NCBI RefSeq assembly: GCF_000422665.1
Contig: NZ_AUGM01000018.1
Location: 19,720-83,719 of the forward strand
DNA: 64,000 bases
Source: Ferrimonas senticii DSM 18821
GTDB lineage: Bacteria > Pseudomonadota > Gammaproteobacteria > Enterobacterales > Shewanellaceae
Reading direction: 5' to 3'
In this document: piece by piece, positions 16,830 through 24,614 of the stretch
How positions within the stretch are numbered: position 1 is the stretch's first letter
Layout of the letters: each line of letters begins with the position of its first letter
The notes under the pieces: model-generated
Database searches by the model: none
Seen by the model: only the letters and a program-made list of their open reading frames with translations
What the model was told of the DNA's origin: nothing
Translations under genes and position numbers: made by a program

Positions 16830-18890
16830 TTAATCGGTCTCGCTGAATTTGCTGATGGCTCCGCTGGGCCAGCGGATCTGCGCTGTAGGTAGGTTACTGA
16901 TGCAGCGGATCACCCCATTTTGAATTGATTTTTGCGCACTTTGGTAGATGGCGCTGGGGTTCAGCACTGGGGCATTTAAGGTCGCCGGCTGTAGCAGGAG
17001 ATAGGCGTGCTGATTAAAGTGGTGGGTCTGTTCGATGGCACCACACAGCGCCAGTTGCACCAGTTGAATGCTGCATTCCGGTGGCAACTGCAACAGTGAA
17101 CCGGGTTGAAACGGAATGTCGATGGCGCCGATGGCGATACGGCCATTACCGCAATGGCGCCGCAACGACCAACGGTCGATACGCTCTAACAATCCCGTCA
17201 AGAACTGCACCCGCTGGTTACCGTCGATTACCATTGCAAACCGACCAGGACTGGTTTCATAAAGCTGCTTTAAGCCTTCCTGGGTGCCAAGACGAATCGC
17301 AATTTGTTGGCGTAGTTTGATGAATTCGCCGCGCCCTAATTGCAGTTCCATATTGGGCAGGTTGCCCAACTGGATCAGCACCAGCATGCCGCGATGTTGC
17401 GGCATTTGCTGGATTAGCGCGTTGCGATTGGGTAGCGCGACATCGGTTTGATGGTACAGCAAGTGCTGCACTTGGCTCTCTTGGTCACGCTGCTTGCGAA
17501 TTCGGCGCAAGCTTACAAGAAGCGCCAGCAGCAGTATCACGATGGTAAGGGTAAGGATCTGCAAATAGAAGTTGAGTTCATCCAACTTGCTTTGCTGCTG
17601 TCGCTGGTGCTGCTGTTGTTGCTCTCCGCGCTGGCGCAGATGGTGCTTGGCTAACTGTTTTAGGGTCTCTTTACCGGTCGTTTCCGCTTGATAACGGATG
17701 GTATCGCTGAATTTTAATAGCAGTTGCCACGCTCGATTGTAGTCGCCGAGCAGGTGATAAGCTTGGGCTTTGAGCTTAAGCAGTTGATGACGGAAGCTGT
17801 TCGGCATCAAGGTCGCTTCAAATTGTTCAATCAGCGCCAGCGCTTGGCGGCCATCTTGCTCGGCCAGCAGTAGCCGAATTTCAGTTAGCATCGCCTGTTT
17901 TTTAAAGTGCTCGTGACCAAGCTGTTTAAAGGTGACTTCGGCGCTGTCGAGATAACTACGTGCTTTACCAAATTGGGCCATCGCCAGATAGCTTTCACTC
18001 AGCGACAGATGGACAGTGGCTAACTGCAGCGGCGAGTTGGTCTGGGCAATGGCGGTTTGTGCCAATAGCAGATAATGCACCGCTTGCTCAAACTGCAATT
18101 GCTGTTGGTATACCTCGGCCAGTTGGGTCATGGCGATGCTGTGTAGGTACGGTATTGGTTCACTTAGCTCAGCGGCGCGATGGCTAAAGTGCATGGCGTT
18201 CAGCATATCGCTAAGGCCGAGATATAGATCGCTTAGGCGCAGGTACAGCTCCACGCTGAAGCGCAGATCGTTGACTTTCGGTTCCAGCGCTAGGGCGATT
18301 TGAAAGTGATCAACCGCTAACTGGTATTGGCCCATGCGCCGGTAAAATTGCCCCAAATAGGCGTTTAAGCGAGCCTTCTCTAGTTCGCCCAGATTGGCGG
18401 CAACCACTTGTGCCAGTTGCAACTGTTGCAGTGTTTGGGGATTGCGTTTGAGCTTGTCCAGTTGTCGAGCTTGGAGTAGTAGGCTGTCGAAGTAGAGTTG
18501 TTGGCTGAATTTACTCGACAGCGGCGCCAGCAGTTTGCTGGCGCGCTTTGCTTCGGCCAAGCCACTAAGCACTTTGCTGGCGAACAGTTCGGCGCGCTCG
18601 GATTTTAGAAGCTTTAACCAGCCCTTTTGCAACTGGCTTAAATTGCGCCCTTGCAAGCGCTGTAGATGGGCATCAGCTGACGCGAGGTCGTGCTGGCGGA
18701 TTGCCGCATTGGCCAGCAGCAGATAGCGGTCACTGACGCTGTTATCGCTGTGGCTCGGGTAACTGGCAATACTTTGTGGTAATAACTCTGGCTGGCTGCG
18801 GACTTGCTGGTATAGCAGCAATAAGCGTTCGCCGGAATAACCCCACGCTGGAGTCGAAAGTAAAACCAGAAGGCAGAACAGGCGCAGCAT
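16830..18890 (-). CDS. TPR-repeat membrane protein with degenerate GGDEF domain
   Basis: The 686-residue protein starts with a signal sequence (residues 1-18, ending AWG). A periplasmic array of TPR-like helices fills about residues 20-420. A Gln-rich linker (about 430-450), one strong membrane segment (about 455-475) and a cytoplasmic domain follow. That domain opens with QTDVALPNRNAL, which matches the DxLTGLxNRR entry of diguanylate cyclases, but no GGDEF motif is visible and SPGRFAMVI stands where it is expected. It is therefore probably inactive as a cyclase and may sense or bind. ATG 18890 was chosen over longer in-frame starts that would run into rdgC. It lies 52 bases after rdgC on the same strand. 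Confidence 0.82.
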   Translation of the reverse strand: MLRLFCLLVLLSTPAWGYSGERLLLLYQQVRSQPELLPQSIASYPSHSDNSVSDRYLLLANAAIRQHDLASADAHLQRLQGRNLSQLQKGWLKLLKSERAELFASKVLSGLAEAKRASKLLAPLSSKFSQQLYFDSLLLQARQLDKLKRNPQTLQQLQLAQVVAANLGELEKARLNAYLGQFYRRMGQYQLAVDHFQIALALEPKVNDLRFSVELYLRLSDLYLGLSDMLNAMHFSHRAAELSEPIPYLHSIAMTQLAEVYQQQLQFEQAVHYLLLAQTAIAQTNSPLQLATVHLSLSESYLAMAQFGKARSYLDSAEVTFKQLGHEHFKKQAMLTEIRLLLAEQDGRQALALIEQFEATLMPNSFRHQLLKLKAQAYHLLGDYNRAWQLLLKFSDTIRYQAETTGKETLKQLAKHHLRQRGEQQQQHQRQQQSKLDELNFYLQILTLTIVILLLALLVSLRRIRKQRDQESQVQHLLYHQTDVALPNRNALIQQMPQHRGMLVLIQLGNLPNMELQLGRGEFIKLRQQIAIRLGTQEGLKQLYETSPGRFAMVIDGNQRVQFLTGLLERIDRWSLRRHCGNGRIAIGAIDIPFQPGSLLQLPPECSIQLVQLALCGAIEQTHHFNQHAYLLLQPATLNAPVLNPSAIYQSAQKSIQNGVIRCISNLPTAQIRWPSGAISKFSETD

Positions 18891-18942
18891 GCAATAGCCG
18901 GATCCGATAAGTGGCGCTGCCATTAAGGCAGCGCTGGCTTGA

Positions 18943-19857
18943 TTAAATGGTCTCGTCGACGCCGCCCATGGCGTCGAGCAGATTAGGCCACAGCTTTTCA
19001 AACTCACCGCACATCAGTGAAAAGTCGGCATCCAGCCGAGCGGCAAGATCTTCTTTGTCGATGTCGTCGTTATGATCTTGTAGCACGTCGGCAAATTTCA
19101 GTCGCTTCAACGACAGATCGCCATGCAGCACAAAGCTGATGCTTTCAGACCAGTCCAAAGCGACTTTGGATGCCAATAACCCGTTATCAAGATAGGCTTT
19201 AACTTCATCGCTATCTAGTGGCAAGTCTTTGATTTTTATGCTGCCACCAGCTTCAGCCAAGCTTTTTAGTTCGGCTTCTTCTTGCAGTTCAAACAGGTTG
19301 CCGACGCGGCCGGTGCGAACCCAATCGGTCATCGCTTCTTCTGGCAGTGTATTTGGTAACAGCGGCGCTACTGGCAGTGAGCCGATGGCTTGGCGCAGCA
19401 GCGACAGTAACTCTTCGGCGCGATTGGCACTGGAGCAGTCCACCAATATCAACTGCTGCTTTGGCATGATCAGTGCCCGAATCTGCTTGCGGCGGCTGAA
19501 TGCGCGCGGCAGCAGGGTGGCGATGATGTCCTCTTTCAATGCGTCTTTTTCCGCTTTACGAGCAGGGCGGCCTTGTTCCGATTCTAAGGCTTGCAGACGC
19601 TCGTCCAGCTCTTCGCGGATCACCGAGGCAGGTAACATCTTTTCCTCTTTCTCCATGGCGATCATCAGGTTGTTTCCGGCGCCATGAACCAGAGCTTGGC
19701 CCACTTTGTTGCCCAGTGCTTTGACAAAGCCCAGTTTTACCGTTTCTTGGCTGTTGGCTGGGGTAAAGCGATAGGCATCAAGACGCTGTTCAAGCTCTTC
19801 AATGGACCAGTCGATCGCTTTGGTTAGCCGGTACGGCTGGGCGTTTTTAAACCACAT
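18943..19857 (-). CDS. rdgC: Recombination-associated protein RdgC
   Basis: The 304-residue protein is RdgC, a ring-forming DNA-binding protein that limits RecA loading at replication and recombination sites. It begins MWFKNAQPYRL as in the family, shows the SQETVKLGFV patch near residue 38, FSRRKQIRALIMP near residue 120, and a family-typical C-terminal third with LVDCSSANRAEELLSLLR near residue 137. Its length equals the E. coli protein (303). A hairpin with an 8-bp GC stem lies after its stop codon before the TPR protein gene; it lacks a T-run, so read-through into that gene is likely. Confidence 0.94.
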   Translation of the reverse strand: MWFKNAQPYRLTKAIDWSIEELEQRLDAYRFTPANSQETVKLGFVKALGNKVGQALVHGAGNNLMIAMEKEEKMLPASVIREELDERLQALESEQGRPARKAEKDALKEDIIATLLPRAFSRRKQIRALIMPKQQLILVDCSSANRAEELLSLLRQAIGSLPVAPLLPNTLPEEAMTDWVRTGRVGNLFELQEEAELKSLAEAGGSIKIKDLPLDSDEVKAYLDNGLLASKVALDWSESISFVLHGDLSLKRLKFADVLQDHNDDIDKEDLAARLDADFSLMCGEFEKLWPNLLDAMGGVDETI

Positions 19858-20130
19858 GGAGGTTACCTATAAAAGCGGGGCAGAAAGCTAAGGTGGCAGT
19901 GTAAGGAAAAGCGTTAAACGGTGCAATGCGCACTATTTTTTCCAGTTTGCCGCTGATTTAAAAGTTAAAAAAACACCGGTTGTGGTAGCGCTGTGCCGCT
20001 TTTTTATTGTTGGTGTGTTGTAATGAAAATGTCATGGATTGTTGAAATATAAGTGTCATGTGACGCTGACATGATTCGCCCTGTTTTCTGCTGAATCCAG
20101 ACAAACACAATGACAAACAAGGAAATGATA

Positions 20131-21090
20131 ATGCTCTCAACCAAGCGTACTGTTTTGGCGGCTGCCCTGGCTGCTGCTGTGATCCCATCTGTAGCCATGG
20201 CCGAGGCACTGACCCTGTACGGCAAAGTGAATATTGAAGCGGGCTATAACGACTTTGATGACAGCAATAGCGAGGCTGCAGAAACTGAGGTGCGTTCAAA
20301 CTCATCGCGTTTGGGCGTTAAAGGCGAAATCGAATTGAGCCCATCATTAACCGCGTTTTATACCGTTGAGTATGAAGTGGATACCGATAGCGATGACAAA
20401 AATAACTTTAAAGCACGCAACCAGTTTGTCGGCTTGAAGGGCGATTTGGGCTCGGTCGCGCTGGGTCGCAATGACACCGTATTGAAAAAGTCGCAGGGTA
20501 AGGTGGATATCTTCTCCGACTATTCCGGCGATATGAAAAACTATGGCTTTCAAGGCGAGAACCGAGAAGAGCAAACGGTCAGTTACCTGACACCGACCTT
20601 GGGCCTGTTTAGCGCAGGGCTGACCTATGTGGCCGAAGGTTCTGCTGATTCGGTGGATGCCAACGGCAAGCCGACCGATGGTTTTTCTTTGGCAGCGATG
20701 TACGGTGATGCCAAGTTCAAAAAGTCCGATTTTTACCTAGCTGCGGCTTATGATGCCGACATCGATAAACAAGACAGCGTGATGCGCTTTACTGCTGGTG
20801 CCAAAGTTGCTGGCATCAAACTGGGGGCCTTGTATCAACAACAAGAGGCCTTCAACAGCGTATCCAAAGACGGCTTGTTATTGTCGGCCGCTTACGGTAT
20901 CGATGACCTCACCTTAAAAGCGCAGTTTGTTGATATGGAAGACACTGCCGATGGCTTCTCGGTTGGCGCCGACTATAAACTGGCGAAAACCACCAAGCTG
21001 TTTGCTTACTATACCGATCGCTCATACGAGGATCAGTTAAACAGCAAGTCGGGCGCTTTTGCAGCCGTGGGGCTGGAACACAAGTTCTAA
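20131..21090 (+). CDS. Outer-membrane trimeric-type porin, probably phosphate-linked
   Basis: The 319-residue product has a signal peptide ending SVAMA after residue 24, then EALTLYGKVN, the classic first strand of gram-negative porins. Alternating beta strands, an RNQFVGLKGDLGSVALGR stretch and a terminal Phe (EHKF) follow. ATG 20131 is chosen because AAGGA lies 7-8 bases before it; two in-frame ATGs just upstream fit this ribosome site poorly. It lies before phoB-phoR-pstS, an order I recall from Shewanella, so a role in phosphate or anion uptake across the outer membrane is likely but inferred. Three TGTCA half-sites stand at 20030-20075 upstream; they are spaced less well than the Pho box at phoB. 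Confidence 0.9.
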   Translation: MLSTKRTVLAAALAAAVIPSVAMAEALTLYGKVNIEAGYNDFDDSNSEAAETEVRSNSSRLGVKGEIELSPSLTAFYTVEYEVDTDSDDKNNFKARNQFVGLKGDLGSVALGRNDTVLKKSQGKVDIFSDYSGDMKNYGFQGENREEQTVSYLTPTLGLFSAGLTYVAEGSADSVDANGKPTDGFSLAAMYGDAKFKKSDFYLAAAYDADIDKQDSVMRFTAGAKVAGIKLGALYQQQEAFNSVSKDGLLLSAAYGIDDLTLKAQFVDMEDTADGFSVGADYKLAKTTKLFAYYTDRSYEDQLNSKSGAFAAVGLEHKF

Positions 21091-21118
21091 CGGTGCTAAT
21101 CACATCGCCATCGAGAAA

Positions 21119-21139
21119 GGAGCCAGACGGCTCCTTTTT
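21119..21139 (+). terminator. Rho-independent terminator after porin gene
   Basis: GGAGCC and GGCTCC form a 6-bp stem with loop AGAC, followed by five T. It separates the porin transcript from phoBR. Confidence 0.85.
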
Positions 21140-21154
21140 GTTGGTAAATGACTT

Positions 21155-21316
21155 ATACCAATTCACCTAAATATCTGATCACTATTGCTGGTTTAAATCG
21201 TCTCACTCTGCGTTACTCAACTTACTGGTAGAGCCACTAGCAGCGGCGTTGAGCGCCTTGATTGAGACGATTTCTCCTTCGCACTAGATAGACCATTTAC
21301 TTAAGTGAATTGGTAT
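21155..21316. mobile_element. Inverted-repeat (MITE-like) element between porin and phoB
   Basis: ATACCAATTCACCTAA at 21155-21170 is matched inverted by TTAAGTGAATTGGTAT at 21301-21316. A second inverted pair, AAATCGTCTCA and TGAGACGATTT, is nested inside, so the whole 162-base unit can fold on itself. It codes for nothing I can see. Elements with ATACCAATTCAC ends are, from memory, dispersed in Shewanella and Vibrio genomes. It sits after the porin terminator and about 90 bases before the Pho box. Confidence 0.6.
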
Positions 21317-21403
21317 CACTCACCTAGCGGGTTGGTGCACTTTGTCGACCTATTGCGGCCAATACGATTTCGGTTTGTTATCAATAGGCTGATCTCGTAC
21401 CCT

Positions 21404-21421
21404 TAGTCATATTTCTGTCAC
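21404..21421 (+). promoter_or_regulatory. Pho box upstream of phoB
   Basis: TAGTCATATTTCTGTCAC matches the PhoB consensus of two CTGTCA-type direct repeats 11 bases apart; the second half is perfect and the first keeps GTCATA. It lies 55 bases before the phoB start, fitting autoregulation of phoBR by PhoB. Confidence 0.75.
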
Positions 21422-21475
21422 TTAGTTGCCAGATAATCATCCGCGAATCGTCACCCGTGGACCCTAGTTACTGCT

Positions 21476-22165
21476 ATGACTGCAAATATTCTAATCATTG
21501 AAGATGAATCGGCCATCCGCGAGATGCTGGCGTTTGTGCTGGAACAGCACGGCTTTCGCACTACCGCTGCCGCTGATTACAACCAAGGCCTTGAGGCCGT
21601 AACCGAACCGTACCCCGATTTGATTTTGCTGGATTGGATGCTGCCTGGTGGCAGCGGTGTGCAGTTGGCGAAAACCCTGCGCAGCAACGAGCATACTCGC
21701 CAGATCCCAATCATTATGTTGACCGCTCGCGGTGAAGAGGAAGATCGGGTGAAGGGGCTGGAAGTCGGTGCCGACGATTACATGACTAAGCCGTTTTCAC
21801 CGAAAGAGCTGGTGGCACGGATCAAAGCGGTACTGCGCCGGGCTGCCCCGACTCGCTTGGAAGAAGCGGTTGAGGTGCAGGGTCTACGACTTGATCCGGT
21901 GTCTCATCGGGTCACCATCGATGACGCCAACTTGGATATGGGGCCAACCGAGTTTCGCTTATTGCACTTCTTTATGACTCATCCAGAGCGGGTCTACAGT
22001 CGCGAACAGTTGCTTGATAACGTCTGGGGCACCAATGTCTACGTCGAAGACCGCACCGTTGATGTGCATATCCGGCGGCTGCGTAAAGCGATTCAAGAGC
22101 AAGGGCATGATCGCCTGATCCAAACCGTTCGCGGCGCCGGCTATCGCTTTTCTACTCGCGTTTAA
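21476..22165 (+). CDS. phoB: Phosphate regulon response regulator PhoB
   Basis: The 229-residue OmpR-type regulator has a receiver domain (residues 3-120) with the acidic pair at Glu9-Asp10, phospho-acceptor Asp53 in [11 protein letters not shown], Thr near 83 and Lys in TKPFSPKEL near residue 105. The winged-helix DNA-binding domain (about 130-226) ends with [10 protein letters not shown] and [16 protein letters not shown] is typical for PhoB. When phosphorylated by PhoR it should activate phosphate-starvation genes. A Pho box stands in front of it, the sensor gene phoR follows after a hairpin, and a porin and a PstS-like gene flank the pair. Confidence 0.94.
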   Translation: MTANILIIEDESAIREMLAFVLEQHGFRTTAAADYNQGLEAVTEPYPDLILLDWMLPGGSGVQLAKTLRSNEHTRQIPIIMLTARGEEEDRVKGLEVGADDYMTKPFSPKELVARIKAVLRRAAPTRLEEAVEVQGLRLDPVSHRVTIDDANLDMGPTEFRLLHFFMTHPERVYSREQLLDNVWGTNVYVEDRTVDVHIRRLRKAIQEQGHDRLIQTVRGAGYRFSTRV

Positions 22166-22184
22166 CGGTTGATTTCTCCCTGCA

Positions 22185-22212
22185 ATACCCGACAGCCACT
22201 GCTGTCGGGTAT
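22185..22212 (+). other. Perfect hairpin between phoB and phoR
   Basis: ATACCCGACAGC and GCTGTCGGGTAT form a 12-bp stem with loop CACT. No T-run follows, so it is not a standard terminator. It would bury an in-frame ATG at 22211 and may set the phoB:phoR ratio by slowing transcription or protecting the phoB message. Confidence 0.7.
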
Positions 22213-22237
22213 GGCGATCTTAAAGTGTGTCGATTGC

Positions 22238-23539
22238 ATGTTTGAAGAGTATTCCAAAACCCAGTTAGTGGTGCGACTGCTGTTGTGGTTTGTGCCATTC
22301 ACCGCTGTCGGTCTGTATTTTGAGCAACTGCCGTGGGCGCTGCTCGTGGCGACGTGGTTGCTGATGTTTTGGCACTACCGACACCTTAACCGGTTGGCGA
22401 ATTGGCTGTGGCACGATCGCAGCCTAACGCCGCCGCACGGCAGTGGCAGCTGGGAACCGATCTTTAACGGCATCTATCGCTTGCAGGGTAAGAACCGTCG
22501 GCGTCGAGCGCAGCTGGCGCGGATGTTGTCACGCTTTCGGGAAGGGGCAGAGGCGCTGCCGGATGCCACCTTAGTGCTGAGCGCCGAGGGCGAAATTCAA
22601 TGGAGTAACAAGCTGGCGCAACACCTATTGGGAGTGCACTGGCCGAAAGATTCTGGCAACCGCATCCACAATCTGCTGCGCCATCCGCAGTTCATCAGTT
22701 ACTGGCACAAGCGAGAGTTTAGCGAACCATTAGAGTTGCACTCGCCGGTAAACGATGCCCGAATTTTAGAGATCCGAGTGATGGCTTACGGTGATAGCCA
22801 ACGCCTGCTGATTGCCCGTGATATTACCCGAGTGCGGCAACTTGAAGAGATGCGTCGGGACTTTGTAGCTAACGTTTCCCATGAATTGAAAACGCCGTTG
22901 ACGGTATTGCAAGGGTATGTGGAGATCATGCAGATGACCGCAGAGCCAGGCTCGATGATCGCCAAGCAATACGATGCGATGGATGAGCAGTCGCAGCGGA
23001 TGAAAAACCTAATTGACCGGCTGCTGGTGTTATCGCGTATCGAATCGGCAACCGACATCGATCTCAAGCATCGGGTCGATATGGCTGAAATTTTTCAACG
23101 GATAAGGCTGGAGGCGGAAGAGTTGTCCGCCGGTCAGCATCAACTGCGGTTTGATATCGATGCGCACTTGCAGGTGTTTGGCGACGAAATGCAGCTGCAC
23201 AGCGCCTGTGCCAACCTGGTACAAAATGCGATTCGCTACAGCCAAGCTGGCACCGAAGTCACGGTTCGCTGGGCGCTGGTGCATGGCAAACCAACATTCA
23301 GTGTTGATGACAGCGGCGAGGGGATATCAGCGGAGCATATCCCGCGATTGACCGAGCGGTTCTACCGGGTTGATCGCGCCCGCTCACGCAACACCGGCGG
23401 CAGCGGTTTGGGGCTGGCGATCGTCAAGCACGCGTTAAGCCACCACAACAGCCAACTGCAGATCCGTTCGGTGCTAGGGCAGGGCAGCCGGTTTTGGTTT
23501 GAACTACCGACGTCGCTGCACGCGCCGCAATCGGCTTAG
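22238..23539 (+). CDS. phoR: Phosphate regulon sensor histidine kinase PhoR
   Basis: The kinase is 433 residues from ATG 22238, whose MFEEYSKTQLVVRLLLWF start resembles known PhoR N-termini; an ATG at 22211 lies in the intergenic hairpin and is less likely. Two close membrane helices (about residues 8-45) are followed by a PAS-like domain, then the H-box NVSHELKTPLTVLQGY, the N-box NLVQNAIRYSQ, DDSGEGIS and GGSGLGLAIV. It phosphorylates PhoB under phosphate limitation and, as known for the family, removes phosphate when phosphate is plentiful through contact with the Pst transporter and PhoU. Neither phoU nor pstCAB is in the window. Confidence 0.93.
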   Translation: MFEEYSKTQLVVRLLLWFVPFTAVGLYFEQLPWALLVATWLLMFWHYRHLNRLANWLWHDRSLTPPHGSGSWEPIFNGIYRLQGKNRRRRAQLARMLSRFREGAEALPDATLVLSAEGEIQWSNKLAQHLLGVHWPKDSGNRIHNLLRHPQFISYWHKREFSEPLELHSPVNDARILEIRVMAYGDSQRLLIARDITRVRQLEEMRRDFVANVSHELKTPLTVLQGYVEIMQMTAEPGSMIAKQYDAMDEQSQRMKNLIDRLLVLSRIESATDIDLKHRVDMAEIFQRIRLEAEELSAGQHQLRFDIDAHLQVFGDEMQLHSACANLVQNAIRYSQAGTEVTVRWALVHGKPTFSVDDSGEGISAEHIPRLTERFYRVDRARSRNTGGSGLGLAIVKHALSHHNSQLQIRSVLGQGSRFWFELPTSLHAPQSA

Positions 23540-23574
23540 TCGGTGCAGTCGGTACCAATGAATAGGGGCCAGCA

Positions 23575-24558
23575 ATGGCGATGAGCACAATACGACAAAT
23601 TATCAGCGCAGTGGCGCTGACAACGTTGCTGTGTGCCGCAGCCGCAGCTCAGCCGCAACAGCAATCATTACCCGATTACGTCAAGCGCAGTGGGGTTAGC
23701 GGTAATCTGTCGTCGGTGGGCTCGGATACTCTAGCGAATTTGATGACCCTGTGGGCGGAAGCCTTTCGGCGCCACTACCCTAATATCAACCCGCAGATCC
23801 AAGCGGCAGGGTCGTCAACGGCACCGCCAGCGCTGGCCGCTGGTACCAGCCAGATAGGCCCCATGAGCCGGCAGATGCGTCCGAGCGAAGTGGAAGCCTT
23901 TGTTAAACGTCACGGTTATAAGCCAACGGCGGTGCGGGTAGCGATCGATGCACTGGCACTGTTTGTTCATAAAGACAATCCCATCAGCGGCTTAACGCTG
24001 GCGCAAGTAGATGGGATATTCTCAGCTACCCAACGCTGCGGTGGTGACAGCATCGATTATTGGTGGCAATTGGCACTGACCGGCAAGTGGCAACTGCGCG
24101 ACATTCAGTTGTATGGCCGTAATTCGGTTTCCGGCACCTACGGCTATTTTAAGAAACGGGCGTTGTGCGGCGGTGATTTTAAGGCCGAGGTCAACGAGCA
24201 ACCCGGTTCAGCTTCGGTAGTGCAATCGGTATCAACGTCGCTGAATGCCATTGGCTATTCGGGGATTGGTTATCAAACCGCAGGCGTTAAGACGGTAGCG
24301 ATTGCCAAACATGGCGACGATTATGTTGCTGCTACCGCCGCCAATGCCGCCAATGGCAGCTACCCACTCAGCCGCTATCTGTATATCTACGTCAACAAAC
24401 ACCCCAATAAGCCGCTAGCGCCGCTGACTGCAGAGTTTCTGCGGTTTATCTTGTCCAAAGAGGGGCAAGCGGTGGTCAGCAAAGATGGCTACGTACCGTT
24501 GCCGTGGACAGTGGTGCAACGGGATCTGCAGGTATTAGGACTGCCGCTGACGCAGTGA
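23575..24558 (+). CDS. PstS-like phosphate-binding periplasmic protein
   Basis: The 327-residue product has a signal peptide (residues 1-25, ending AAAQ) and a PstS-type binding fold. [10 protein letters not shown] loop near residue 48, an [10 protein letters not shown] loop near 77 and [12 protein letters not shown] near 180 hold the Ser/Thr/Gly residues that contact phosphate in this family. The end, [18 protein letters not shown], is also typical. It starts 35 bases after phoR, so it is probably the third gene of a phoB-phoR-pstS transcript. The membrane and ATPase parts of the Pst system are absent here and must lie elsewhere, or this protein serves another role such as sensing with PhoR. 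Confidence 0.88.
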   Translation: MAMSTIRQIISAVALTTLLCAAAAAQPQQQSLPDYVKRSGVSGNLSSVGSDTLANLMTLWAEAFRRHYPNINPQIQAAGSSTAPPALAAGTSQIGPMSRQMRPSEVEAFVKRHGYKPTAVRVAIDALALFVHKDNPISGLTLAQVDGIFSATQRCGGDSIDYWWQLALTGKWQLRDIQLYGRNSVSGTYGYFKKRALCGGDFKAEVNEQPGSASVVQSVSTSLNAIGYSGIGYQTAGVKTVAIAKHGDDYVAATAANAANGSYPLSRYLYIYVNKHPNKPLAPLTAEFLRFILSKEGQAVVSKDGYVPLPWTVVQRDLQVLGLPLTQ

Positions 24559-24577
24559 TTGGCAGGGCTCGCTAAGC

Positions 24578-24602
24578 AAAAGCCGCCGGTTGGCGGCTTT
24601 TT
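24578..24602 (+). terminator. Rho-independent terminator after the PstS-like gene
   Basis: AAGCCGCC and GGCGGCTT form the stem with loop GGTT, followed by TTT. The A-run before it makes it partly usable from the minus strand, where the M32 gene ends. Confidence 0.85.
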
Positions 24603-24614
24603 AGTGGCTTTAGC

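Noticed and set aside
18914..18934. GC hairpin between rdgC and the TPR gene considered as terminator
   Set aside because: A perfect 8-bp stem but no T-run on the minus strand; more likely an intercistronic structure.
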